Source: Bdellovibrionales bacterium
GTDB taxonomy: Bacteria; Bdellovibrionota; UBA2428
Length of the DNA stretch: 45,123 bases
Direction: 5' to 3'
NCBI GenBank assembly: GCA_018266335.1
Contig: JAFEAR010000088.1
Span: forward strand, 1 to 45,123
The translations under genes were made by a program, and so were the position numbers. The notes below the pieces were generated by a model. The model was not told where the DNA came from, ran no database searches, and worked only from the letters and a program-made list of their open reading frames with translations. Shown here piece after piece: positions 33,372 to 42,344 of this stretch. How positions within the stretch are numbered: the first letter of the stretch is position 1; every line of letters begins with the position of its first letter.

Positions 33372-34973
33372 GTGATTAGCACTACCGACGTTAGCGTTTA
33401 CTTTGGCAGCCAAAAACTTTTCGAAGACGTAAACATCAAGTTCCTGCCGGGCAATTGCTACGGCTTAATTGGTGCTAACGGCGCCGGCAAATCGACTTTT
33501 CTGAAGGTGCTCTCCGGCGCACTCGAACCCAGCAAGGGTGAAGTGCACATGTCCGAAGGCGACACGCTCGGCATTCTTCGTCAGGACCACTTCGCTTACG
33601 ACGACATTCCCGTGCTCACCACCGTGGTCATGGGCAACGAGCGCCTGTACGCCGTGATGCAAGAAAAAGACGCTCTTTACGCCAAAGCCGACTTCTCCGA
33701 GGCCGACGGTAACCGCGCCTCCGAACTCGAAACGCAGTTTGCCGAGCTCAACGGTTGGGAAGCCGAATCCGACGCCGCCCTTATGCTCGCAGGCCTAGGC
33801 ATCAGCACCGAGTACCACACCAAGCTCATGAAGGAGCTTACGGGGGGAGAAAAAGTAAAAGTCCTGCTGGCCCAAGCCCTCTTCGGAAACCCTAGCGTGC
33901 TGCTCCTGGACGAACCTACGAACCACTTGGACATTTACGCCATTCGCTGGCTCGAAAACTTTTTGCTGAATTTCGAGAACACGGTCATCGTGGTTTCGCA
34001 CGACCGTCATTTTATGAACAAGGTGTGCACGCACATTGCGGACGTGGACTTTGGCAAGATCACCGCCTACACGGGCAACTATGAGTTTTGGAAGCAATCC
34101 TCCGAACTTGCCCAGCGCCTGCGCGCCGACGAAAACAAACGCAACACCGAAAAGGCCGAGGAACTGAAGAGTTTTATTGCTCGCTTCAGCGCCAACGCGT
34201 CTAAATCTAAGCAAGCCACCTCGCGCCAGAAGCAGCTTGAAAAGCTGGACCTCTCGCAACTGCCTGTGTCCTCGCGCCGCCAGCCCTTCGTGGGCTTCGA
34301 GCAAAAGCGCGAAGCCGGCAAAGAGATTCTCTTTATCGAGGGCCTCAGCAAAACCATCGACGGCGAACAGCTGCTCAAAGACATCAATCTTACGGTGAAG
34401 AAGGGCGACAAAATCGCCCTCGTCGGCAAAAACGACGTGGCCATCACGACCCTCTTTAAAATTTTGAATGGCGAACTGGCCGCCGATGCCGGAACCTTTA
34501 GCTTTGGCGGCACGATCACTCCGGGGTACTTCCCGCGCGACAACTCCAGCTACTTCGACGAAAAGGCCCTCAGCCTTATTGAATGGCTGCAGCAGTACTC
34601 GCCCGATCCGGACGAGTCCTTCCTGCGCGGCTTTCTGGGTAAAATGCTTTTCACTCGCGATGAGGCCATGAAAAAAACCAACGTGCTCTCCGGGGGCGAA
34701 CGCGTGCGCTGCGTGCTCTCTAAACTCATGCTCAGCCAGCCCAACTTCCTCATGCTGGACGAACCCACGAGTCACTTGGACCTCGAATCCGTAAGCGCCC
34801 TGAACGACGGACTGCAACGCTACAAGGGCACCATGCTCTTTACCTCGCACGACCACGAGCTCGTGCAGACCGTGGCCAACCGCATCGTCGAAATCGACGT
34901 CGGCCTCGTGTACGACAAGTACATCACCTACGACGAGTACATCGAGCTCCAAGCCCAAAAGCTAGCGCGCTAG
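33372..34973 (+). CDS. ABC-F family ATPase (YbiT-like)
   Basis: 533 aa soluble protein with two ATPase domains and no membrane part; ABC-F proteins act on the ribosome. Domain 1 has Walker A GANGAGKST (34-42), signature LTGGE and Walker B LLLDEPTNHLD. The linker (about 240-300) is charged and helical, like the P-site tRNA-interaction motif. Domain 2 has LSGGE and LMLDEPTSHLD, but its Walker A is degenerate: GKNDVAITT (352-360) has Ile where the catalytic Lys should be. The start is a GTG (33372) preceded by CCCCCTCC, so there is no Shine-Dalgarno. Confidence 0.92.
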   Translation: MISTTDVSVYFGSQKLFEDVNIKFLPGNCYGLIGANGAGKSTFLKVLSGALEPSKGEVHMSEGDTLGILRQDHFAYDDIPVLTTVVMGNERLYAVMQEKDALYAKADFSEADGNRASELETQFAELNGWEAESDAALMLAGLGISTEYHTKLMKELTGGEKVKVLLAQALFGNPSVLLLDEPTNHLDIYAIRWLENFLLNFENTVIVVSHDRHFMNKVCTHIADVDFGKITAYTGNYEFWKQSSELAQRLRADENKRNTEKAEELKSFIARFSANASKSKQATSRQKQLEKLDLSQLPVSSRRQPFVGFEQKREAGKEILFIEGLSKTIDGEQLLKDINLTVKKGDKIALVGKNDVAITTLFKILNGELAADAGTFSFGGTITPGYFPRDNSSYFDEKALSLIEWLQQYSPDPDESFLRGFLGKMLFTRDEAMKKTNVLSGGERVRCVLSKLMLSQPNFLMLDEPTSHLDLESVSALNDGLQRYKGTMLFTSHDHELVQTVANRIVEIDVGLVYDKYITYDEYIELQAQKLAR

Positions 34974-35488
34974 ATTAGTTTGGCGCTCAGGAGCAGGCCG
35001 GAGTCGGTCCGCTGCGGATCGGCGAATTTCCAGTCGCGGGATATTTCGCCAAATCCAAAGCGCAGGTAGAGGGGCAAGCTTTCTTTCTCGGCCCAATCCA
35101 AGAAGCAGTAACATTGCGTGGTCAGCTCGCGCAGAGCCTCCAAACGAATTCGCGTTAACTCGGTGGCCACACCGGAGCGGCGCGCCTCGGTCGCCACCAC
35201 GAGGCCCCGCAAGTACCAGCCCTCCGGCAGCGGACAAAGAGTGTCGTAAAGATTCATGCCGTCCTCTACATCGCAGCGCTGAATACGGGCGTAAGCAACC
35301 GGACGCCGATTGAGCTCGGCAATCCAAAGTTTGGACTTCTTAGCGGTCGATTGCCGATGGAGTTCGCGCTCGAAGCGTTCCGTAAGGACAGATACGTCAC
35401 CACCGTCCAGCACTCCGGCGCGCAGCCCAGCTAGCGCACCGCCGTCACCTGCTTCGGCCACGCGCACCACTAAATCCTTTGGGTACAT
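34970..35488 (-). CDS. GNAT N-acetyltransferase
   Basis: 172 aa. Transfers an acetyl group from acetyl-CoA to an amine; the substrate is unknown. WYLRGLVVATEARRSGVATELTRIRLEAL contains the acetyl-CoA motif A (here RRSGVA), and LPLYLRFGFGEISRDW is the usual C-terminal 'Y-x-x-x-GF' region. It is intact, unlike the GNAT gene at 10277. Its stop overlaps the ABC-F stop by 4 nt (convergent). Confidence 0.88.
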   Translation of the reverse strand: MYPKDLVVRVAEAGDGGALAGLRAGVLDGGDVSVLTERFERELHRQSTAKKSKLWIAELNRRPVAYARIQRCDVEDGMNLYDTLCPLPEGWYLRGLVVATEARRSGVATELTRIRLEALRELTTQCYCFLDWAEKESLPLYLRFGFGEISRDWKFADPQRTDSGLLLSAKLI

Positions 35489-35578
35489 TCGGGCAATCTT
35501 AGCGGGATACTCATTGTATATACAGACCCAGAATTCCTTTGCCTTCGCCTGGAATTCACCGCATCATCATTCACGCGC

Positions 35579-38323
35579 ATGTGGACGAGCGGACAAAGAG
35601 TGGTGGCCCAAACCGAACCCGAACTGGGTGTTGGCACGGTTCTAAAAATGGAAGGCCGCACGGTGGACGTTGCTTTTGGGTCCGCCGGAGTTAAGCGGCG
35701 CTATGCGGCTAATTCGCCGGCTCTCAAACGGGTTCAGCTCCACGCCGGGCAAAAAGCCGTCACGCGCCAAGGCCATAGCTTTGTCGTGGAACGGGTCAGC
35801 ACCGAACGCGGCCTACTCCGGTACGAAGGTGGCACCCACAGCATCCTTGAAAGCGACCTGAGCGATTTGCCCCCCGACCAAGGCCTGGCGGATCGCTTCC
35901 TCACCGGTCCCTGGAGCGAACCCCGCACTTACGACTTGCGCTGCGCCGGATGGGAGCTACTGGGCCGCAGTTTGGATCCCGACCTCCGCGGCCTGGTGGG
36001 TGCGCGCGTTTCGCTCCTGCCCCACCAGCTTTACATTGCGCACCAGGTCTCTAAGCGCGAATGGCCCCGCGTGCTGCTCTCCGACGAAGTCGGTCTGGGC
36101 AAAACCATCGAAGCGGGGCTTATCTTTTCTACATTGCGGGCCCTAGACCGGGCCACGCGCGTGCTCGTGCTGGCGCCCCGCCCGCTCAAGCACCAGTGGC
36201 TCTCGGAGCTGTACCGCCGCTTTAGCGAGCTCTTCAGCGTGGTGGATTCGGACGGCGACAAAGAAGATTCGGATTTAGACTTTGTCTCGGCACAAAAAAA
36301 TATTTCGTCCGTAGAATTTTTACTGAGCGATGAGCACTGGCTGGAGCTTGCCCTCGCGGAACCCTGGGACTTGCTCATTGTCGACGAAGCCCACCACCTT
36401 AGCTGGAACGTCTCGGCGCCCAGTGCGGAGTGGGAGGTCGTGCGTAAATTAAGCGAGCGCTCCCGCGGATTACTTCTGCTTACGGCCACACCGCGGCAGC
36501 AAGGACTCGAAACCCAGTTTGGATTGCTGCACCTCGTGGACCCGCAGCGCTTTGCTAGCTTCGAATCCTTCCAGCAGGAAAGCGTAGCGCTGCGTTCAAC
36601 CGCACAACTGGCCCGCCGTGTTTTTGAAGGCGAGCAAAGCATCGAGCTAACCACCGAGCTCAAAACAAAATTTGCAAACGACCAGGATGTGCTCCGCGCT
36701 ATCGACGAAATTCCCCAGCAAGGGCCCGATCATCTGCTGCGCGCGCTCATCGACCGGCACGGAACGGGGCGCGTGCTCATGCGCAATCGCCGCGAGCGAC
36801 TCCAGGGCTTTCCTCCGCGGCGTTTGCATTCGGTGCCCTTAGAGCCAGCAACCTTCGAGGCGCGCATTGCGTGGTTAGCCGGACTCCTTGCCCAGCTGGC
36901 TCCCGAGGAAAAAGTTTTGCTCCTCTGCGCTAGCTCACAGCTCGTTACCAAAATTGACCGCGCCCTAGAAAAACACACTCAAATTAAGCGCGCACTTTTC
37001 CACGAAAAAATGGACATCGTCGAGCGCGATCGGCAGGCTGCCTGGTTTGCTGAACCCCGGGGCGCGCAAATTCTTATCTCCAGCGAAATTGGCGGCGAAG
37101 GCCGCAACTTTCAGTTCGCCAGCAAGCTAGTGCTCTTTGACCTACCCACCCACCCCGACTTGCTCGAGCAGCGCATTGGCCGGCTCGATCGCATTGGGCA
37201 AAAAAACACCATCGAAATTTACGTGCCCTGGTTTTTAGATACCGCCGAGCAAGTTTATTTTGAGTGGTACCACCGCGGACTTAAATCCTTCGAGCGCGCA
37301 TGGAACGGTGGCGCTGCCCTGCTAGAATCGCTACGCACCGAACTCGACGCCTGCGCTGCACTCTATGACAATTCTAAAAGCGCTGCTGCTCTTCGCGAAG
37401 CCCAACTGGATCTGCTCATCGAGCACACGCAGCGCGAAGTAGAACGCATCGAACGACTGAATCGCGAAAGCGTAGACACTCTCATTGATCTCAACTCCTT
37501 TAATGCCCCACTCGGTGAAAAGCTCAAACGCCGCATTGAACAAATCGACCGCGACCCCTTCGTACGCGACTACATGGAAGCCATGTTCGACCACTACGGC
37601 GTGGAGGCGGAGGAGTTCGACTCTCACGGCACACTCAAACTCAGCGCACACTCGCTAACCTTCGTGGATAGCTTTCCGGAATTGCCTCCGGGATCGGAGC
37701 TACTAGCCACCTACGATCGCGGCATGGCGCTGGCCCGTGAGGACCTGCGCCTGCTCAATCAGGACCACCCCATGGTTAAGGGAGCGCTGTCGCTGCTGCT
37801 CGAGGCCGACGAAGGCCGGGTTAGCATCGCTGCTCGTTCCCGACGTGGCCGTAAGCGACAAATTGAATTTCTATTTGTGCTTCAAGCCACCGCCCCCGCC
37901 CAACTGGAAATCGAGCGTTACCTACCAGTGACGGTTTTAGAGGTCGTTGCCGATGATCGCGGCGAACCAACACTCCTCGAAACCGCGCGCGATGCTAGCG
38001 AAGAACTCGACACAACTTGGGTCCCCTTACCCGAAGACGTGCAACGCCAACTCGCACTTCAGTACACGCAGACGCTTCCGCGCTGGACTGAAGCCGCCAC
38101 ACAACTCGCGGAACGCAAAGCCAAACAGCTCATTCAAACCGCAATGACCATAGCTCAGTCACGCATGAGCCAAGAGCGTGCCCGCCTGGAGGAACTGAGC
38201 CGCGTAAACCCCAGTGTGCGAGCCGAAGAAATCTCTGTTTACATCAAACGACAAGCCGCAACGACGGTCGCCCTCCAGGCTGCCTATCCGCGTCTGGACG
38301 CCATTCGCCTCGTACTCGATTAA
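35579..38323 (+). CDS. rapA: RapA-like SNF2 helicase (RNA polymerase recycling factor)
   Basis: 914 aa (E. coli RapA 968). RapA binds RNA polymerase and uses ATP to free it after transcription. The N-terminus has paired SH3-like barrels: MWTSGQRVVAQTEPELGVGTV, the RapA N-terminal pattern. Walker A is SDEVGLGKT with Lys175; DEAH is at 269-272; LLLTATPRQ and the second RecA lobe (ILISSEIGGEGRNFQFA, LEQRIGRLDRIGQ) follow. The C-terminal 350 residues match the RapA-specific region (PFVRDYMEAMFDHYGVEAEE). No clear ribosome binding site precedes the ATG, so the start could be slightly different. Confidence 0.92.
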   Translation: MWTSGQRVVAQTEPELGVGTVLKMEGRTVDVAFGSAGVKRRYAANSPALKRVQLHAGQKAVTRQGHSFVVERVSTERGLLRYEGGTHSILESDLSDLPPDQGLADRFLTGPWSEPRTYDLRCAGWELLGRSLDPDLRGLVGARVSLLPHQLYIAHQVSKREWPRVLLSDEVGLGKTIEAGLIFSTLRALDRATRVLVLAPRPLKHQWLSELYRRFSELFSVVDSDGDKEDSDLDFVSAQKNISSVEFLLSDEHWLELALAEPWDLLIVDEAHHLSWNVSAPSAEWEVVRKLSERSRGLLLLTATPRQQGLETQFGLLHLVDPQRFASFESFQQESVALRSTAQLARRVFEGEQSIELTTELKTKFANDQDVLRAIDEIPQQGPDHLLRALIDRHGTGRVLMRNRRERLQGFPPRRLHSVPLEPATFEARIAWLAGLLAQLAPEEKVLLLCASSQLVTKIDRALEKHTQIKRALFHEKMDIVERDRQAAWFAEPRGAQILISSEIGGEGRNFQFASKLVLFDLPTHPDLLEQRIGRLDRIGQKNTIEIYVPWFLDTAEQVYFEWYHRGLKSFERAWNGGAALLESLRTELDACAALYDNSKSAAALREAQLDLLIEHTQREVERIERLNRESVDTLIDLNSFNAPLGEKLKRRIEQIDRDPFVRDYMEAMFDHYGVEAEEFDSHGTLKLSAHSLTFVDSFPELPPGSELLATYDRGMALAREDLRLLNQDHPMVKGALSLLLEADEGRVSIAARSRRGRKRQIEFLFVLQATAPAQLEIERYLPVTVLEVVADDRGEPTLLETARDASEELDTTWVPLPEDVQRQLALQYTQTLPRWTEAATQLAERKAKQLIQTAMTIAQSRMSQERARLEELSRVNPSVRAEEISVYIKRQAATTVALQAAYPRLDAIRLVLD

Positions 38324-38334
38324 AATTCCAAAAG

Positions 38335-38673
38335 CTAAATCTGCAGGAATGTAGATGCCTGCCTTGCAATACACACCGCCCCCTTGGAGGCCTGAAACCA
38401 TCCGGCTTTCGATGTATCCGGAGTGCCGTTGGGCTTCAGTGGCGTGCGATCGTAGCAGGTGCCCGCCGTTCCCGGCGGCCGATCCTGAACACAAGGCCCC
38501 GCCACTTCGCTGTCGCTTCCACGGGTCCCCGAAGCACAGCCCATGATTTTATCCTGAGGAATTGTTTTGAGGTCCGAATTGTTCCAGTTCTTCAAGGCCA
38601 ACTTAACCGTTCCGTCATCCGGTTCAAAGTCGGCAGTTAACGGCACAAAGATTACTTGCAAACAAGAACGCAT
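38335..38673 (-). CDS. Small Cys-containing hypothetical protein
   Basis: 112 aa from the ATG at 38673, chosen for the GGGAG lying 5 nt upstream; a TTG 28 codons earlier is possible but less likely. There is no clear signal peptide. Five cysteines are present, with a Gly/Pro/Asp-rich middle (GCASGTRGSDSEVAGPCVQDRPPGT is the densest part, about residues 46-70). No family is recognised. It lies convergent to rapA with a gap of 11 nt and divergent from the GNAT gene at 38784. It might be a remnant of a larger exported protein. Confidence 0.45.
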   Translation of the reverse strand: MRSCLQVIFVPLTADFEPDDGTVKLALKNWNNSDLKTIPQDKIMGCASGTRGSDSEVAGPCVQDRPPGTAGTCYDRTPLKPNGTPDTSKAGWFQASKGAVCIARQASTFLQI

Positions 38674-38783
38674 AGAATCTCCCACTCGTAAGCGTAACCG
38701 AGGGATCCTCCACACCACCGTTAATTTTTTACAAAAATCCTGAATGCGTTGCCCCAATTTGACCTAAATCAAATTCCATAAAC

Positions 38784-39530
38784 ATGACCTCCTGCGGTAA
38801 CTATATTTGCATGCAAATCGGCATCACGCTCAAAGGAAAAACAGCCGATTGGAGGGAAATCACCTACAACGAGCAGGGATTAGAGCAACTTGCTCAAATG
38901 ATGCGCCGATGGCAGAGCGATTTCGAGATCAGCAGTATCGAAGCTCTGGTATGGGATCGTCCGGATGACATAGACTTTTGCTCGGAACTGTCTCGTTATG
39001 GTTTTTTGCCTAGCCCGGACAAAATCTACTTAGGTCGCGATCTGACGGGATGGAAAGCCCCCTACAAAGACCATCTTGAGTACCAATCTCTCCTGACCGC
39101 TGACGATGATTTATTTATTCGCGTTCTCGAACAAATCCTTCCGAACAGCAACCGACCAGGGAGATTCATTCACCCTCGCCAAAATATCGAATTTATCCAC
39201 AACCAGAGCGGAGTAGCCTCTAACCCGGACCTCTGGCTGCTGGCGCACCTTGAAAATCGACCCGCGGGCGTCGTTTGCTCGCACGTTTACGAAGATGACA
39301 CGAACAAAGGCACGCTGCTGTTCATAGGCGTGGTTCCCGAACTTCGCAGTCGAGGCATTGGCAAAATGCTGCACGCCATGGGCCTAAATACACTAAAAAA
39401 AATAGGAGTTAGGCACTACGTAGGGTCAGCGGAAATATCTAATACTCACATGATTAATCTTTTTCGCATCCACGGATGCAGCCCTATGGGCACTCAAAAG
39501 CATTTCTGCAAGACTCTATCCGAAGTTTAA
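38784..39530 (+). CDS. GNAT acetyltransferase, two-domain type
   Basis: 248 aa. The C-terminal half is a GNAT domain: LLFIGVVPELRSRGIGKMLHAMGLNTL with the acetyl-CoA motif RSRGIG, then NTHMINLFRIHGCSPMG in place of the usual 'FY..GF'. The N-terminal half (about 1-110) has low similarity to a GNAT and may be a degenerate copy, as in tandem-GNAT proteins. The ATG at 38784 lacks a ribosome binding site. An in-frame ATG at 38811 (MQIGITLKG) is an alternative start. Its stop overlaps the convergent methyltransferase gene by 4 nt. Confidence 0.8.
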   Translation: MTSCGNYICMQIGITLKGKTADWREITYNEQGLEQLAQMMRRWQSDFEISSIEALVWDRPDDIDFCSELSRYGFLPSPDKIYLGRDLTGWKAPYKDHLEYQSLLTADDDLFIRVLEQILPNSNRPGRFIHPRQNIEFIHNQSGVASNPDLWLLAHLENRPAGVVCSHVYEDDTNKGTLLFIGVVPELRSRGIGKMLHAMGLNTLKKIGVRHYVGSAEISNTHMINLFRIHGCSPMGTQKHFCKTLSEV

Positions 39531-40198
39531 ACCGCGGATTCCCATCCCTTCCCATCCGCACGCAAACGCTGTCGACGAGAGCGCTCCGCGCGCTTTGCGC
39601 TTCGCTCAACTCCAATTGCATGGAGCCCCACTGCATTCGCAGCTGCCAACATGCCACCTTCGCCACAAAATGGATTCACAATGGTGTGCGAATCCGTCTG
39701 TTCCGCCACGAACCGAGCAATAATTTTGCAGGCATCTAATCCCATCCCTCGCTCCCAGGTCTTATCACCCACGGCCGGCAACACATCAACGGTCGCAAGG
39801 GCAGAATCCGTCAATCTCCGTTCCCGAGAAAAGCAAAGAATGTGCGAGTACGCCGGCCGAAAGTGCGTGGGCCTACCAGCAGGAGAACGACAAGCAATTT
39901 TATGCCAAAGCAGCTCCTGCCCCAATTTTTCAGCTGCCTTCTGGCACAAGTAACCTTTATCTACCCACGTACCACCGTAACGAATATCTGACTGATAAAA
40001 AATCGTGACTCCCGTGGGCGAGCAACGCGACAAGATTAGTTCGGCGGTACGTAAAAACCAAGCTTTCCACTCACCAAGTCCATATCCGTGGAATTCAGAA
40101 ATATCCGGCAAGGAACTAACAAACGAACAGCCCGAAAAATCGCGCTCAACTCCAAGCCAAGCTAAAGCATCTTCACAGTGAACAATGCGCGTGCTCAC
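39527..40198 (-). CDS. SAM-dependent methyltransferase resembling DNA amino-methylases
   Basis: 223 aa. The C-terminal part has the SAM motif of beta-type DNA methylases: VNPFCGEGGMLAAANAVGLHAIGVERSAKRAE (compare DPFxGxGTTxxAAxxxGxxxxGxE). The N-terminal catalytic loop, normally (D/S)PP(Y/F), reads SSLPDISEF and lacks the tandem Pro plus aromatic. It is therefore a distant relative that may act on another substrate or use a changed active site. It starts at a GTG that overlaps the TMEM175 stop (GTGA), so it is coupled to that gene. Confidence 0.7.
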   Translation of the reverse strand: MSTRIVHCEDALAWLGVERDFSGCSFVSSLPDISEFHGYGLGEWKAWFLRTAELILSRCSPTGVTIFYQSDIRYGGTWVDKGYLCQKAAEKLGQELLWHKIACRSPAGRPTHFRPAYSHILCFSRERRLTDSALATVDVLPAVGDKTWERGMGLDACKIIARFVAEQTDSHTIVNPFCGEGGMLAAANAVGLHAIGVERSAKRAERSRRQRLRADGKGWESAV

Positions 40199-40773
40199 TT
40201 GACCGAAAAGACCTTTTCAATTCGCCGATCCGGCACCAACCACATTACGGCTACTGCAACGTAAACGGCCAAAGAAATACCCGCATGCACAAAGGCCAAA
40301 CCCACGGCCGCAAGATACATGAACACCGAAACATTTCCTTTGAAATCGATCCCAATAGCACGAGCCAACATGGAATCGCGTTCGTGATGAATCATAAGGA
40401 CCCGAGTAAGAATGGAATAGGCCACTCCGCACATCAGCAGATTCACTCCGTACAACGCCACCGGCCAGCCCGAAAAATGATTCTCTCCCATCCAAGCAGT
40501 CACAAACGGAATAAGTGATAGCCAAAAAAGTAAATGGAGATTCGCCCAGAGCGTCGAGCCCGTCACGCGCTGAGCAGCCATGAGGAGGTGATGGTGATTC
40601 GTCCAGTAAATACCGATGAAGACAAAACTTAAAATGTAACTAAGGACAGTTGGAATGAGCGGCTGCAAGGCCGCCAGATCCCCGCCATGGGGAGGACGTA
40701 GCTCCAGCACCATGATGGTAAGGATAATGGCAATCACGCCATCACTGAAGGCTTCGAGACGTCCCTTGTGCAT
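40195..40773 (-). CDS. TMEM175/DUF1211-family potassium channel-like protein
   Basis: 192 aa, five or six transmembrane helices. The family hallmark RLEAFSDGVIAIILTIMVLEL opens the protein; the RxxxFSDG motif lines the first pore helix in bacterial TMEM175 channels, which conduct potassium without a selectivity filter like that of KcsA. IYWTNHHHLLMAAQRV and LFWLSLIPFVTAWMG follow in the usual places. The ATG at 40773 is preferred; a TTG five codons earlier would overlap the -10 box. The methyltransferase gene overlaps its stop. Confidence 0.9.
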   Translation of the reverse strand: MHKGRLEAFSDGVIAIILTIMVLELRPPHGGDLAALQPLIPTVLSYILSFVFIGIYWTNHHHLLMAAQRVTGSTLWANLHLLFWLSLIPFVTAWMGENHFSGWPVALYGVNLLMCGVAYSILTRVLMIHHERDSMLARAIGIDFKGNVSVFMYLAAVGLAFVHAGISLAVYVAVAVMWLVPDRRIEKVFSVK

Positions 40774-40779
40774 GTTGCC

Positions 40780-40785
40780 ACTATA
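40780..40785 (-). promoter_or_regulatory. -10 box of TMEM175-type gene
   Basis: The minus strand reads TATAGT, followed by 6 nt and then the ATG at 40773. No Shine-Dalgarno is present, so a leaderless transcript is expected. The -35 region is weak. Confidence 0.5.
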
Positions 40786-40812
40786 CAAGGAACGTCCCGA
40801 AAGGGAAAAGGA

Positions 40813-41523
40813 CTAGAAGCGGTAACCGAGCCCCGCATCCACCGTGTAGAAACCGTAGTTACCCCGGCCGGTAACGTTGATGTTCCAACGCGAAGCAAAG
40901 TTCAGGGCTACGCGTGCACCGGCATAGAGAGAAACGTAGTTGTCCGGGCTACGACCCAGATTCGAAAGTCCAGCCATCACGCCCACCTCGACCGAGTCCG
41001 TAAAGCCAAACAGGTTCAGCTTGACGGGATCAACTTCGATCTCAGCGCCGCCTTCGGCCCAGCGGTCGCCGGTATGCAAGAAAGTATGCCCACCCCAAAC
41101 GTTAAAGCCCAAGTACGGCAACGGAAAGTAACCCAAGTTCAGGGCAATGCTCTTGCCAGAACTTGCCCAACCACCACTATTGTAGGACCGGCCGCCGTTC
41201 AGCGAAAAGCGCCACTTGAGACCGCTATCAACGGCACGCGGTGCTGCGGCCACGCTGGTAGCCTCTGCCGCAACGGGTGCAGCAACCGGCGCGGGAGCAG
41301 GAGCAGGATTTTCCACCACGGGCGAGGCCACGGTGCCGTCGCCACTCGTTTTGGTGACCTTGGTACCCTCTTCTGTTTTATGAACGGTCACCGAGGGCGT
41401 AGCCGTGCTGTTGTCGCCCTGTTCAACGTTGTTAAAGTACATGTTGTAAACGGCCGCACCGGCCACACTGACCATACCGATCATGCCAAGAAGAATGAGC
41501 AAAGGACGCATTAAATATTTCAT
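40813..41523 (-). CDS. Outer-membrane beta-barrel protein, paralogue 2
   Basis: 236 aa. Signal peptide (about 1-22), then the signature AAVYNMYFNNVEQGDNST followed by ATPSV, which recurs almost exactly in the protein at 42345-43157. A Pro/Ala/Val-rich linker (about 65-100) leads to a barrel of about eight strands (KWRFSLNGGRSYN, SIALNLGYFPLPYLGFNVWGG, YVSLYAGARVALNF) ending in GLGYRF, an aromatic C-terminus as recognised by the Bam machinery. TAGGAG precedes the ATG. It is the third gene of the sigma-54-controlled operon. The family is not one I can name. Confidence 0.8.
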   Translation of the reverse strand: MKYLMRPLLILLGMIGMVSVAGAAVYNMYFNNVEQGDNSTATPSVTVHKTEEGTKVTKTSGDGTVASPVVENPAPAPAPVAAPVAAEATSVAAAPRAVDSGLKWRFSLNGGRSYNSGGWASSGKSIALNLGYFPLPYLGFNVWGGHTFLHTGDRWAEGGAEIEVDPVKLNLFGFTDSVEVGVMAGLSNLGRSPDNYVSLYAGARVALNFASRWNINVTGRGNYGFYTVDAGLGYRF

Positions 41524-41550
41524 AAATAGCTCCTATTAAGAGATCTAGAT

Positions 41551-42318
41551 TTAGTTAGAGTGCGGAACCGAAACGCTATTGAGGCTGGGGAATTTAAACC
41601 CGCTCACACTTCGGGCGCGCGAAATGTTGTCACAGCTCGAGTCACCACCATCGGTCGACGAAAAATCAACTCGCACGATTCCAGACTGTGGCGCGCTACA
41701 AGCGTTGGCACTCGCACCTGCAAATGGCACACTGGTAATAACAATTTCGCTCAGCACGTAGTGCCCGTCGTCGTCGCTCGCGATGGCGTAGTTCGTGTAG
41801 TTCTGCGGAAGGCAAACTTTGGACGCATCGGATGGAGTCAAGCATTGCACGGTGCAGTCCATAACGCCTGCGTAGCCATAGGTGCTCGGCTGGCACTTGA
41901 AGCTCAAAGTCCCCCCCGTGCTCACATTACGATAACTAAGTTTTTCAATGGACGCATAACCCACTTGCTTCTGGCGCAACACATCGAAGGCCACGCGTAA
42001 AGTTTTTCCATCCACGGGAGTCATGTCTACCCACTTGAAGGACTCGCGCGGATCACCGCACTCATCGGCACTTACATTGGAGGGGGCGGCCGCTTGATCT
42101 TCAACTTTACCAAGCACGGGGGTACCCTTAGCATCGAGACTGCATTTATTGTTTTCGGACGGCGTGGTGTCCTGGGGCACATAGGGCGTCCGAGCGCCAT
42201 AGTCATCCGTCCGTTTACCGATCAAATGATCCCAGTCGGAATTGCATGCCGAAAGGGCTACTAGGCAGCCCACGCTGAGGTGCCAGATTAGGTTTTTTTG
42301 ATTCCAAATTTTCTTCAT
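41551..42318 (-). CDS. Lipoprotein between the two barrel proteins
   Basis: 255 aa. The N-terminus MKKIWNQKNLIWHLSVGCLV leads to the lipobox ALSAC, giving lipid attachment at Cys25. The mature protein has ten further cysteines (e.g. NKCSLD, DECGD, FKCQPS, DCTVQC, KVCLP, ANACS, SSCDN), compatible with several disulfides in the periplasm or on the surface. AGAGGATGATG precedes the ATG. It is separated by 26-27 nt from its neighbours on each side, so it belongs to the same operon as the two paralogous barrels and may be an assembly or surface partner. No family is recognised. Confidence 0.8.
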   Translation of the reverse strand: MKKIWNQKNLIWHLSVGCLVALSACNSDWDHLIGKRTDDYGARTPYVPQDTTPSENNKCSLDAKGTPVLGKVEDQAAAPSNVSADECGDPRESFKWVDMTPVDGKTLRVAFDVLRQKQVGYASIEKLSYRNVSTGGTLSFKCQPSTYGYAGVMDCTVQCLTPSDASKVCLPQNYTNYAIASDDDGHYVLSEIVITSVPFAGASANACSAPQSGIVRVDFSSTDGGDSSCDNISRARSVSGFKFPSLNSVSVPHSN

Positions 42319-42344
42319 GTCATCATCCTCTGAAATTAATCAGC

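Noticed and set aside
33795..34958. 387-codon minus-strand frame inside the ABC-F gene
   Set aside because: The plus strand encodes a complete ABC-F protein with both ATPase domains. The antisense product is a compositional shadow (Val/His/Glu-rich) with no start signal.
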